Assembly (NCBI GenBank): GCA_025266875.1
Contig: JALLLT010000033.1
Location: 372,001-436,000 of the forward strand
Direction: 5' to 3'
Source: Fennellomyces sp. T-0311
Lineage: Eukaryota > Mucoromycota > Mucoromycetes > Mucorales > Lichtheimiaceae
DNA length: 64,000 bases
Positions within the stretch are counted from its first letter, which is position 1. Each line of letters begins with the position of its first letter. The translations under genes and the position numbers were made by a program. Shown here one piece after another: positions 45,137 through 56,569 of this stretch. The notes below the pieces were generated by a model, which did not search any database, was not told the origin of the DNA, and worked only from the letters and a program-made list of their open reading frames with translations.

Positions 45137-47379
45137 TCTGGCAGGTCTTTGTTTAGCGTGACTCCCTGACGCGAAATTAATGCTGCACCGTCGTGTCACA
45201 AGTTTTGTTTGGATAAAGGAAGAACGCAGTATCAACAGTTATACTTTCAATATCCCATGAGCATCATCAAACATATTCAACTGACTTTTGCGCAATTATT
45301 ACAATATTCAGGGTCTTTCTTCCTCACACCCAGAAGCCCACCTCTCAGGTTTGGCGAGAGTCTGTGATTGCTCCTATATACTTTGGCAGATCGATCCCGA
45401 TCTATATGCACTTTGCAAAAAAGTTCTGTCCGTATCCAACTTGTTCTTTCCTTCTTAGAAGCAATTACCTTTCTGGAATAATCAGCTTTTATATAGAATT
45501 CCTAACGCCCGCCAGGTAAACTTGGTCAAGCTTTGTTTGTGTTTATTCTATTCTTTGAAAGCCCTGTTCATCATTTGACGATGTGGCACCCGTGAAGATG
45601 ATGTGATGCGTCGGTGGATAGCTATATAAGCGACAATGTAGCTATTTCCAAATGAAAATACCTATCCTGATACAGTATATACGGAAGTAGACGGATAAAT
45701 CATGATATCGCACATGCGTATCTTCAGCTTCCATTCTTAGATTGCTGCTCCATAATAGTGATGCTGATGAGGAGGAGATAAGTCAACTTACTAGCAAGAA
45801 GAAAAATTGCTCCTGGGATTCACTGTGTATAATGTTAACAATGCACAAATGATGGGGATATACAATATTCCAAAGTAAAGCATTGCTTATAGCTACATCG
45901 GACGCTTGATTCATCGACAGTCTACTCTTTATGAGTGGCATAAGGATAGTTTATCTCCATCTAAACAAACCGACATGTAACAGCAGCAAAAAAGTGGTAG
46001 CAGTACATTACTTTTGATAAATAAGCACCCATCTTCAAAGCATGTTTTGACAGCGATAACAGACGTACATGACTGTCGTGATATTAACAAATTTAATGCC
46101 TTAATGCAGCGCACACGCGCTTTCTCTCCTTAACACCCAATACTCTTTCAACAGCCACCATGGCAGCTACAGTAGCCCTCCGACTTTTTCTTTAAGCGGA
46201 TGGGATGCCAAAAACCGAATAAAAAGTAGGGGTTCACTGTATTTGTTACCGTAAGAACATCAAAATCCATGTGGTAGTTGTGGTAGTCACTGTATATACA
46301 GCCATATCGTATTTCCTGCCACAACCTTGGACGAAATTGTCGAGAACGTTTTCGCACTTTTTGGTATAGCCATGATAACATTATTTTAAGCCATCGATTT
46401 CGAAAAGCTCTAGTAACCCTTATTTCCTAGTAGTATAACTAAGATGATAGTGTTCAATTTGCAATAGCTGTGGACACATACAAAAAATTATAAAGCTGAG
46501 TTGTTCAAGCATTTATATACGGATTGTAAGTAATTGGCTGTCACCGTACAGCACGTCCTTGTTGAAACCCAAGCTCACGCACCGTGCTAGTCTCGCTCAC
46601 CAAATGCATACAGAAGCAAGTATAAACAGCATAGAAACCCTTATACTCAAACAGGGGGTCCAGTTGGCGTTATTATCAGAATGGCCTTACACTTTTTCGT
46701 AAACCAGTCTCACCTTCTGTACCGGTCATCCGACAGTATGTAATACGCATCGATAGGCGATGACATGAAACGGGCGGACGTTTGTCCTTCTGATTTGCAC
46801 ATGTATGCTCAAACGTAATGCAGTCCATGCTGCTAACTAGAATCAAGTTAGCGCGAAAAATTGATGTGTCACATACTTTAACCAGTGCGTTCCTTTTTTT
46901 TTTTGGAAAGCTAGCCCCGACTGCTTAAACGACCGTTGGAAGAATACCGATGGAAACCATGTACATCATTTATGTCGATTAGCTTGCTACGAAGGTTGAC
47001 AAAATAGCACTCCAGGAAGTACAGCATTTAATACAATCTGTTATCGATACGAAAGCCACATGTTTTTGTAGTACGCTACACTTGATAAAAAGAAATTATG
47101 CGACACTCGCATTCGTCGAAAGATCATCGACATGCTTCGTTTTCTGGCACACATTTCTTTTAAATCAAAAACATAATGCTTCTATTTGTTATGACCCATG
47201 CGACACTGTATTCTCGAGTTCAATAGAAACTGACGCAATCATTTGATTTCATCATATGTACAACCGAAGAAGTAAGAACCATGAACAATTTTTGGACAAT
47301 GGGTTGCAAAAAAGAAGTTGGACTTTACCAAAAATAGACGCATTGTGTGTTCCCTTACACAAAAAAGGGAAGGGGTCCC
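45137..47379. other. Gene-poor interval
   Basis: About 2.2 kb, AT-rich. It contains a 70-bp inverted-repeat element at 46170-46239, listed separately, and the short palindrome CTGTATATACAG near 46290. No gene could be supported. Confidence 0.5.
46170..46239. mobile_element. Very short Tc1/mariner-like MITE, 70 bp
   Basis: The segment runs from CAGTAGCCCTCCGACTTTTT to AAAAAGTAGGGGTTCACTG, two imperfect inverted ends that share CAGT termini and ACTTTTT cores. TA lies on each side, as for Tc1/mariner insertions. There is almost no interior. Similar miniature elements are known relatives of Tc1/mariner transposons; here the assignment is inferred from ends and flanks alone. Confidence 0.5.
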
Positions 47380-47611
47380 TTAGGCCCATTCGTCATCGTC
47401 GTCACTGCTTTGATCATCGTCATCGCCCATGGCCATTTTTCGCTGTTGAATCGCAGCCGCCAGACTTGTTGCCATGTCGGGTTCTTTTTTGGTAGCAGGC
47501 ACATGTTCAGATGAACTGCGCAATCTTCCGCCTTGTTTGAGAGAGCTGAATCCGCCTGTTTGGCGTATCGATGCCATCAGATCAGCACGACCACCTTGAT
47601 CAGGTGTCAGA

Positions 47612-47694
<83 letters not shown>

Positions 47695-48848
47695 CTGCTG
47701 AGAGGGAGGAGGTGGTGGGGGTGGGGGTGGTGCTGATGGTGCCTCGTGTCGTGCTGGCAGAGGAGGAGGAGGGCGAGGGGATCGCCTTGGCGGCGGAGGC
47801 GGTGGAACCTTGGAACGCACTAATATATCGATACAAATGTTATTCAAAACAAATTAATAAAGCAAACAAAGAGTTCTACCTTCTTTTGCATTAGCCTGGA
47901 TTGCAGGTGTCGGCGGCAATGGAGATGACGGAGCGCGTTTGCGGCCTTGATCATTGTTGTACTTGGACATGAACTCATGGATGAAGCCTTGGTTCTGTTG
48001 GATTTCCTTTGGGGTGATGCCGAGGGCCTTGAGTTGATCGGCAATATCATGGTCGGTCGAGGATCCAATATGGGCGACATGGCTACTTGAGCAATTTTGG
48101 ACGATTAATTGGGTCATTTAAGCCGTTAGAGCCACAGGAACTTGCCGAAAGTCCGCCGGAGCACCGATGGAAGCCTTGTTGATCTTTTTGTGTTCGGGCG
48201 GGTCACCTTTTGGGCCATTGTTTCTCAGAATAGGAAATTTTTTATAGGCGTTTTATTTTTATACCTTTGAGCGCAATGTTTTCTCGGTGAATCAATTTGG
48301 TGTAGAATGTGGCACCTTCTCCATCGTCCACAAACTCCAAACCTGCCATACAGTCCTACGCACACGAAAAAATTTAGATAAGCTTTTCTTTTGTTGCTCC
48401 GCTTCAACGCATGTACATCGGTGTCAAACGTGTAAAAGTATGGACGTTCCTGCACAAACTCAAAGGCCGTGTCCAGCTCTTGTTGCCACAGAACGCCGTG
48501 GTGTTGCTAGGATATATATATATATAGAACGAGTTTAATGAGGACCACTCTCGGCAAAGTGGATATAGAAAAACCTCAATGTCAATCAGACGAATATAAT
48601 AGGCGTTTCTTTCCTTGCAAAGCGTGGCCGCCCCCCACAACCCTGTGTACGACCATTGTTCCGGATCAGGCAAGGCGACCATGAGCCTCGCAACGGCGGC
48701 TGTGAAAATCTTCTAATTTGTTCTCAAGAAGCAGTGGTTAAGGTGGGTGTGTGGCGTTGTTGAAAACAATCCGTAGAATTACTGCGTTGGGGATGGCACG
48801 GCGGACAATGCTTTTGTCGGCTGGAGTGGGTAACGTGACGGAAGGCAT
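47380..48848 (-). CDS. WASP family actin nucleation-promoting factor (Las17/WASP-like)
   Basis: Activates Arp2/3 for actin patches and endocytosis. Seven exons: 48848-48783, 48712-48575, 48506-48417, 48355-48265, 48206-48146, 48082-47880, 47819-47380; 362 aa. Residues about 10-128 form the WH1 domain (IVRRAIPNA, VARLMVALPDPEQWSYTGLW, then ERPYFYTFDTD). A CRIB motif spans about 138-165 (INKASIGAPADFRHVAHIG). A proline-rich region lies at about 221-255 and 29 glutamines at 257-285. The WH2 helix follows (RADLMASIRQTGGFSSLKQ), and the protein ends in an acidic DDDDEWA tail for Arp2/3. Keeping the CRIB in frame needs a GC-AG intron (48145-48083, donor GCAAGT). A CRIB suggests Cdc42/Rac control, as in metazoan WASP. 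The gene shares its promoter region with CHS4. Confidence 0.94.
47614..47700 (-). repeat. Polyglutamine tract, 29 codons
   Basis: An uninterrupted run of 29 Gln codons in the WASP gene. On the coding strand the promoter-proximal part is pure CAG and the rest alternates CAG and CAA. It sits between the proline-rich region and WH2. Confidence 0.95.
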
Positions 48849-48993
48849 GAAAAAAAGACGAAAAAAGAACCAGCCAACCGACCGTTCCGATTTTAGGCTG
48901 TCACAGACAAAAAGTGGAAGTGCCGAATTTCCTCAAGTCCCGGCCCTGGGATTCGCTTCCTCCTCTTTTTTTTACTCTGCATAGTTTAATAAT
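48849..48993. promoter_or_regulatory. 145-bp divergent promoter, WASP / CHS4
   Basis: It separates the start codons of WASP (48848, minus) and CHS4 (48994, plus). A C/T-rich run precedes the CHS4 ATG and an A-rich run precedes the WASP ATG, so both core promoters and leaders must fit here. Confidence 0.5.
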
Positions 48994-50820
48994 ATGGCCA
49001 ACAAGCCGACGCCGCCACTCCCTGCCGAGGAGCAGGCAAAGTCCTCTCCTTCGTCCGTTGAATCTCTGCAATTCGAACAGCTTGCGTTGGACGGCCATTC
49101 GCCCGTGATTGACCCTCAGCCACGCTCAACGCCATCTCCACAGCCCGTGCTGAGCAAGTCGTCGTCGTCGTCCCCTTCTTCCTCCCCACGACTAGCTCCA
49201 CCCGCAATCATGACTCCCTCGTCCTCGCCACGCATGCAGAATGGTCCTCCACCCGAGCCACCGAAACATTTGCAGCCCGTGCCGTCGTTTAGGATGCCTC
49301 CGCCGCAACAGCAGCAACACTCCATGGCGCAACCTGTGCCTCCTCCTCACTCAATGGCTCCACCACAGCCTATGCCGCCGCCGCAACAACTGGGGCCTCC
49401 GCCGTCGATGGGCGGACCGCAGTACTACCAACCAGCTCCAGTGGGGCTTGATCCGCAATTCATGTATCACCGTCCAGAAAGCTTCTATGGAGGAAACATG
49501 ATGCCTCCGCCTCAGCAGCAACAATTCATGCGACCGCCGCCACAAATGAACGCATGGCGACACAGCTACCATGCAGGGCTCGAAGCCGACAGCCAAGCAT
49601 ACATGCCAGATTCATCGCTATTGGCAGCATCGCAGGCCGGCAAACGACCCAAACAAAGCCAATTCCCTCCACCGACCCTTGAGAACCTCAACAAGTTCCG
49701 AGCCGAGGCAAAGAGCAGCAACAACCCTCAACAAATGCTTGATTTGGCAAAGTACATGCTAGAAGCAGTCCCACAGCTCTGCCGGAACGAAAAGGATCCG
49801 AAACGCGTGCAGAAAATCCGCGAGGCACTCACCACCGAAGCCTACAAGATCGTCAAGAAACTGGCCAACCCGTCGGGCATCGGCAAGGCCGGTTATGCCG
49901 AAGCGCAATACACTCTGGCGATGAAGTACATGCAGGAAAGGAACAATATGGGGTTGACCAAGGACGCCGACAAGGCGTTTTCGTTATTCATGCAGGGCGC
50001 CAAGCAGAATCATCCGGCATGCAATTATCGTGTGGCGGTCTGTTACGAGATTGGCGCCGGCACCAAGAAGGATAAGGGGCATGCCATTCAGTATTATCGA
50101 AAGGCGGCCAATCTGGGCGATCCACCGGCCATGTACAAATTGGGCATGATTTTGCTCAAGGGTTTGTTGGGACAAAGCAAGAATCCCCGCGAAGGGATCT
50201 CTTGGTTGAAGCGCGCGAGTCAAAGTGCCGACCAGGACTTGCCGCATGCGTTGCATGAGCTGGGGTTGGCCTATGAAAAGGAGGGGATTCCGTCGGTTAT
50301 CCCGGATCAAGATTATTCCCGCGATCTGTTTACGCAGGCCGCCCAGTATGGTTATGCGCCGTCCCAGTTCAAGCTGGGCTTGGCTTACGAGAACGGCTTC
50401 CTCAACTGTCCCATCGATCCGCGACGATCGATTGCCTGGTATTCCAAGGCCGCCGAGCAGGGTCATTTGGAGGCAGAGCTGTCGTTGTCAGGGTGGTATT
50501 TGACCGGTGCAGAGGGCATATTGAAGCAGAGTGATACCGAGGCTTATTTGTGGGCCCGCAAGGCCGCAGACAAGGGCTATTCCAAGGGCGAGTATGCCGT
50601 GGGCTATTACACCGAAACGGGCATTGGTGTGCGCCAGAATCTGGAAGAGGCCAAGAAATGGTACTTGCGCGCAGCTGGTCAGAATAATAAACGTGCCATG
50701 CAGCGGTTGGCCGAGCTGAAAAAGGCCGGCAAGAACAGGCCCAAGCAGAGACGCCAGCATACCCGACCGCAAGGGCGTCCCGTCGACGATGCTAAAGACG
50801 GAGACTGCATCGTCATGTAA
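48994..50820 (+). CDS. Chitin synthase regulator Chs4/Skt5 (Sel1 repeats, CaaX box)
   Basis: Activator and localiser of chitin synthase III at growth sites. Intronless, 608 aa. The first 215 residues are disordered and rich in Pro, Ser and Gln, with PPPQQQQ blocks. From about residue 225 comes the conserved helical part (PPPTLENLNKFRAEAKSSNN), then about seven Sel1-like repeats with A-x4-G-x-Y spacing (AQYTLAMKYMQERNNMG, ACNYRVAVCYEIGAG, AMYKLGMILLKGLLGQ). The tail is basic and the last four residues are CIVM, a CaaX prenylation box as in Skt5, indicating membrane anchoring by farnesylation. The start was taken at the first ATG. The absence of introns is unusual beside its neighbours. Confidence 0.94.
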   Translation: MANKPTPPLPAEEQAKSSPSSVESLQFEQLALDGHSPVIDPQPRSTPSPQPVLSKSSSSSPSSSPRLAPPAIMTPSSSPRMQNGPPPEPPKHLQPVPSFRMPPPQQQQHSMAQPVPPPHSMAPPQPMPPPQQLGPPPSMGGPQYYQPAPVGLDPQFMYHRPESFYGGNMMPPPQQQQFMRPPPQMNAWRHSYHAGLEADSQAYMPDSSLLAASQAGKRPKQSQFPPPTLENLNKFRAEAKSSNNPQQMLDLAKYMLEAVPQLCRNEKDPKRVQKIREALTTEAYKIVKKLANPSGIGKAGYAEAQYTLAMKYMQERNNMGLTKDADKAFSLFMQGAKQNHPACNYRVAVCYEIGAGTKKDKGHAIQYYRKAANLGDPPAMYKLGMILLKGLLGQSKNPREGISWLKRASQSADQDLPHALHELGLAYEKEGIPSVIPDQDYSRDLFTQAAQYGYAPSQFKLGLAYENGFLNCPIDPRRSIAWYSKAAEQGHLEAELSLSGWYLTGAEGILKQSDTEAYLWARKAADKGYSKGEYAVGYYTETGIGVRQNLEEAKKWYLRAAGQNNKRAMQRLAELKKAGKNRPKQRRQHTRPQGRPVDDAKDGDCIVM

Positions 50821-50835
50821 TTCCCCTTTCATATC

Positions 50836-50880
50836 AACACACACCCACGCACACGCACACACACACATATATATATACAT
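50836..50880 (+). repeat. CA/TA microsatellite in the CHS4 3' region
   Basis: Imperfect (CA)n followed by (TA)n, directly after the CHS4 stop. Probably lies within its 3' UTR. Confidence 0.75.
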
Positions 50881-51002
50881 TTACACACTCCTCAGTTACC
50901 CCTTAGCACACACCCACGCATTGTCCAAATAATAATGAGCGTTTTTTACAATTAATTATAAAGTAAAAGAATAGACTTGTATAAAAAAAAAAGAAATGCT
51001 AT

Positions 51003-54000
51003 CTAGGATTTGATACATGAACCAACAACAGGCTGGGGAGGAGCAGCACGGTTGTGTGCCATATGGGCCTTCACCAAGTGACCAGCAGCAAGAGCCGCGC
51101 ACAACGACAATTCACCTGCCATCACGGCAGCACAGATGATTCGTGCCAAACGACGGGCATTGTCACCGGGATTGGTTGGATGCGGTCCACGCACGCCAAG
51201 CATATCCAGAACCGCCTGCTGGGGAGGAAGAATAGTGCCGCCACCCACCGTACCGACTTCGATGCTTGGCATGGTGCAAGAGATTCTCAAATCTTGGCCA
51301 TTGTTGGCCGGTTCCATCAAAGTGATACAGTTGGAGCTTTCGACGTTCTGGGCAGGGTCTTGGCCGGCGGCGAGGTAGATGGCAGTAAGGATATTGGCAG
51401 CATGGGCATTGAAACCACCCACAGAACCAGCCATGGCAGAGCCAATCAAGTTCTTATTGATGTTCAATTCGCAAATGGCAGCGACGGTGGTCTTGAGTAC
51501 TTTTTCGACAACAGCACCGGGAATAATGGCTTCGGCGACAACCGATTTGCCACGCCCTTCGATCCAGTTGATGGCAGCAGGTTTCTTGTCCGTGCAGTAG
51601 TTGCCCGACAAGGAAATGATTTGCATTTCTGGGAAATATTCTTGCATAACGGCCAAAGCCTTTTCGCAACCCTTTGAGATCATGTTCATACCCATGGCAT
51701 CACCCGTGGCCGTGGAGAATCGGACAAATACTAGTCGGCCAGCCAGCGCAACCTTGAGCTTTTGCAAACGAGCAAATCGAGATGTCGAGTTGAACGCGTC
51801 CGTCATGATCTTGTTGCCTTCTTGTTCGATCCATCGCTTGCATTCGCCGGCTTGAACAATGCTTGGGAAACTGAGACAGGGTCCACGGGCCATCATATCG
51901 TTGGTCACAATGGTGGTAGCGCCACCACCGGCATTGATGGCCTTGCATCCGCGAGCAGCCGAGGCAACCAAGCAGCCTTCGGTAGTTGCCATGGGAATAT
52001 GGACACTGATACCATCAATGGTCATGGGACCGGCGACACCCAAAGGAATAGGCATGAAACCAATGACGTTTTCGCAGCAAGCGCCAAACACCTTGTCGTA
52101 ATGGTAATTTTCCACTGGCAAAAGACTGGTTTCCAAAGTCTTTGTAACGGAAGCACGAGAAATCAATGCACGACGGACCTTGACAGCGCGAGTGAAATCG
52201 CCCAAAGTCTTTTCAAGCGCGTACGGAGCAATTTTGCCGTTCTGAACCAGCGAGACGACTTCTTCATCGTGAAGCGATTCAGGCGTGGAGACGAGCGCAA
52301 GGCATTCTTCAACAGGACGAATCACATCGGCGGGTGGGGGTGGCGGGGCAGCAACGGCTTTGGTGACGGGTTTTTCTTCGACAGCGACAGGCTTTTCTTC
52401 GACAGCGACGGGCTTTTCTTCGTTGGATTGTTTGGGTTGACGAACGACTTTGAATAAATAAGTGTTGAGGAAGACTGAGAGGAAGAGGGCGATGGAGAGG
52501 AGTTTGCTGATGACAGGATGTTGGATATAGACGGCGGTGGCACTGAGTAAGGCACCGAGGGGTTGCGAGATGAATGCAGGAACAATGGTCTTGTGCACAG
52601 ACTCGGCCACGTGGAACGGAAGGGGTGGGAATACTTCGACAATCAGAGGAAGCGCGTGTTGGCTGGATGATCGATGTTGCTGCAAGAGTTGTTGGAGAAC
52701 GTTGGCAACGCCCGATTCGGCAATGTTCACTTGCGGGCTGCTGGACTGGAACGTGGAGCACAGCTTAAAGATATGCATGCCAATGAACCCGACAATCTAT
52801 TCGCTTTGGTTAGTCCTGTCGCTTGGTGCTTATGTTTGCGTTTTGTGTAAATACCATGAACAGCTTGAGCCGGCTGATGATAAAGTTATCGGCCTTGCCA
52901 TCCTCGTTGTCGCTGACATCAAGCACCTTGACCACCGTGCGACGAACGTATCCAGTGTCCTTGACAGCTCTCTTTTTGGTGACTGCGGCCGAGGATCCAT
53001 TGATGGCACGAATGCGGTTAAGCTAATCAATACCCGACATGAGTTCGTCTTGCTCGAAACACCAGCAATAGCCACTGCTTACCTCCAGCTTGAGCGTCAA
53101 GATGGCAGTGTACCAAGTAAACATGATGACAAAGTCATAGGCGAGCAATAGCGCGCTGAGGAAACAAAACTCGCGCAAACCCGAAATGCCCGACTTGGCT
53201 CCGATGGTAAGCACCACAATTTCCATCAGGCAGTCGCGCGTGATGGACGCAGACACCGAGTCCACCGCACGCACCACCGTCTTATGCATGTTCTGCTTAG
53301 TGATCGGCGCCTCCTTGCTGAGCTGGAATGCGCGCTTGGTAAGCTTGATGGAACGTTCGAATCCAATCGTGACGGCGAGAAACGGAATCGCCTCACTGTG
53401 TTTTACGATTAATTCACATGTCTTTCACGCCCACACCATCCTTGAACAACTTACGCCAAGACGACCGGGTACACATCCACATTGAGGGCGTGTACAGTCA
53501 CCAGCGCCAACATGAACGAGACGAAGCCGTTGAACACGACAGCAGTGGCTATAGAATATACATATATCAAACGGGTATGAGTTGAAAGTGTTCAAAAGGC
53601 AATGCTGGATAAACGTTACCGAGAGTGTAACGCGAGCCCATGGCACGCATGTTAACAAACAATGAGACAAAAGTGGCAATCATCATGAGATAACCTGCCA
53701 AGATGACCATGATATCAACATTGTCTGCCACCTACGCCGATGGGGAGAATAAGTACACCAAAAAGAACACGCATATACGCAAGAAATGCACTTACATCCA
53801 AGAGCTCCTTGATACGGAAAACGACATTGCTGAGGATGATGAACAGCCACGAAAACAGATTCTCGTGATGCGCGGTGTTGGACAGGGAGACGAGATCGCC
53901 GGGAGTAAGCGTGGCCACCTTGTGTTCCCACAGATCCGCCAGATGCTGTCGATAAGCACCCGTTGCATTGAACGCATACGATAAGACCACCGACGACTGC

Positions 54001-54485
54001 TTTTGCTCGTGGTTGATGAAGCAGCTGCCTTGACTAGCATAGCAAAGGTCCTCGAGCGTGAACGGCTTTTGAACATTGTCAGGCACTTGAATCTCCTCCT
54101 TCATGATTTTATGGAATTGCGCGATGACAAGAGGATCAATGACTTCTTGCTTGGGATGGGCGATGGACATTTGCTTGAGTTGAACCTTGACGGCGTCATT
54201 GAACACGGACGATGCGGATCGGTCGAGTTGAACGAACGAGGAAGCAGATGGGGAAGCGTAGGCGGATGTGGGATACAATCGAGTGACAGTGCCCGAAAAA
54301 ATGTCGGATGTGCGAGCCAAATTGAACAGGTAAAAGTAACAGAACGAGGAAAGAATGAGAACAACAACCACCATTTCAATGGGGCTTCGTGAGGCGAATT
54401 TGGTTGCATGATGAATGGCACCTCCAAACAGCGATGAGACGGACCGGAAGGCTGTGGTGCCCCCGCTGTAGGATTGACGAGGCAT
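51003..54485 (-). CDS. 3-hydroxy-3-methylglutaryl-CoA reductase with sterol-sensing domain
   Basis: Rate-limiting NADPH-dependent step from HMG-CoA to mevalonate, feeding sterols and isoprenoids; ER membrane. Six exons: 54485-53796, 53731-53620, 53548-53455, 53395-53083, 53022-52855, 52796-51003; 1056 aa. A first membrane helix lies near residues 40-60. The sterol-sensing domain ([20 protein letters not shown], then [16 protein letters not shown]) spans roughly 230-440. A linker contains three near-identical EEKPVAV units. The catalytic domain shows [34 protein letters not shown], the dimer motif [14 protein letters not shown] and GTVGGGT. The active-site histidine lies in [13 protein letters not shown]. 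Start ATG 54485 is preceded in frame by non-ATG codons only. It converges on CHS4. Confidence 0.96.
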
Positions 54486-56569
54486 TGTCGAAAACAAAAC
54501 TGGAAAAAACGAAAAAGGTAGAAAAAAGCCGAGAGTTGAAAGAGGCCTTCTTTCGTTTTATTGCGCGCTTAGCCTGTCGTGCGGAAGAGAGCGAGTGGAG
54601 AGAAAGAGAGAGGAATTAATAAAGAGTTGTTTTTAAAGGGAAAAGCGGGGTTGCAGCTGCGTAGGGCTCCGTTCCGTTCCCAGACCTCTTCTTTTTTTTG
54701 ACAGCTTTGGAAAGGAAAGGAAGGGGTTGTTTGCTTCATTTGCTTGGAGAACCGCTGGCTCTGTTATATGGCTGCCAAAACATCACCTGGCTTTGGCAAG
54801 CAAGGTTTGCATGGTCCAGAAATACATCATCTCTTCTGACTAAGATATTTTGTGCTACAGTACCTGGTGAGAACGGGCTAGTATGCATGTGCATGTAGCA
54901 CCCTTGTTGCCAGGGATCCGTGCGATTTCATCCCAAGTCGGCACCTTGCCAGCCTTTCCGCACTCTGATCATCTCTCCATCGTCGCTTACGCTTAGTAAT
55001 AAAAGCGAGCACCGGCTTTGGCGCCAATGGCTGGCTTGTCGGATAAAATCAAAGACTGGGAATGTGAATGCATATGTCGAATGATACGACGTCTATGTGC
55101 ATATCAAGCGTTCCAGATTTATATAATCAAAAATGGTTGTAAAAAGTAATTCTGGTTGCTGAAAGGCGCACAGAAATTTCTCCAGTCAAATAGACGTTAC
55201 CGAGATGCTCCTATTCAATCATGCCATTGCAGCTTTATCTTTATTGCTTTTTTTTTCTACCGCAACCGCTTCTAGACCTCTCTTTTTAACAGAAATAAAA
55301 AAAAAATAATACCACTCGTATCATGCCTTTGTAGTGTTCCATAGCCCTATGCAAATGCACACACATGTTGTCTTGGTCAAATAGACGGAGAACAATGAAT
55401 GTTGAAAATAACCTCATCGTTTCATTTTGTGCGACAACGAGTGTTTTATGCGGAGTAAAGGTCTTGCTCTTCCCTAACCTTGGCATTGCTTTTTTTCATA
55501 CGTAAAAAGAGAAAAGAACAGAAAGTACACTTTCGCATCACGTACGGTATTACGAAGCCGATCAAGGTAGGCGATGGCCGTAAACAGAAGAAAAACATGA
55601 ACGTGTGTGGGCTTGAACGTGATAACAATGTAAAATTCAAGAGACTGCGCACAGTTCTTTTTTTTTTGTGCACGAGCCCACACACGGGTGAATAAATACT
55701 CCTCGTATCTGTGAATATTATCAGATGCTTCCCGCACTTTTCTCACGGTCCTTGATACTTTTAATACATAAACCCTTTATTTTTCTTTCTTAGAACCAGC
55801 ACGATGGATGACAGGCAAAGCCGTGGGTGAACGGGAAAAATAGCTGTCAAACGATGATCATTTTTGTGTTCCAGTGCATGTCAAAGGATAAAGCATGACC
55901 AATATTTCACATCACTCTTTCTCGTGGTTGATCGTCGTATATAACACTTGCTTTTTACCTCCTCAAAAAAAAAATCGAATGTCATTTTTCTATTATTGTG
56001 CCAACCATCTCCATGTTGGCAAATTAGTATTTCATATTATCTCTTGCGGCTTTTTTTTGCTCTACGTAGCCTTAACTATGGAAAAAAAATAACCAATAAT
56101 GATATAAATAGTTAGTGAGAATTTTTGCTTATCAATGGTCGTCCGTTGTCACCGCCAATCGATACCAGGCTTTTTGCCTTGTGACCATGAGTTACCATGT
56201 TATCAGTGCTCTTAGAATGCCAATCGAGATTTTCCGATGAATCGATCGTTCGATCCTTTTACTATGTGCAACCGTACGTAGTCTAATTTACTTCATTAAG
56301 AATAGACTTGTCGTTAGAGAGGATGGCAGATTTTTATTTTTTTGGTACATACACAGTCTGAATGACAAAATGTAAAGTATGTAATGAAGTACCAGCGATC
56401 AACTGTTTTCTCCCATCTTTCTTACTAGTACATCTCGTTCAAGCTAGTTTACTAAAGGTGTTCTATCAGATTTTAAAGTAAGTACGGACGTACTACTATT
56501 AATTCAGCCAAGATTTTTTTTTTAAAGAAAATAGAGATTGAAAACAATGGATGTATTTCTCGTGTCAAG
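54486..56569. other. Intergenic interval
   Basis: About 2.1 kb between HMG-CoA reductase and the P450 pseudogene. The first few hundred bases should hold the HMGR promoter. Short open frames elsewhere show no domains. I saw no RNA gene or repeat. Confidence 0.45.

Noticed and set aside
47571..47894. Plus-strand frame with long Ala/Val and Leu runs
   Set aside because: It is the antisense shadow of the WASP polyglutamine and polyproline exon.
51054..52457. Long plus-strand open frames of 200-230 codons
   Set aside because: They are antisense to the HMG-CoA reductase catalytic exon, have no domains, and reflect its codon bias.
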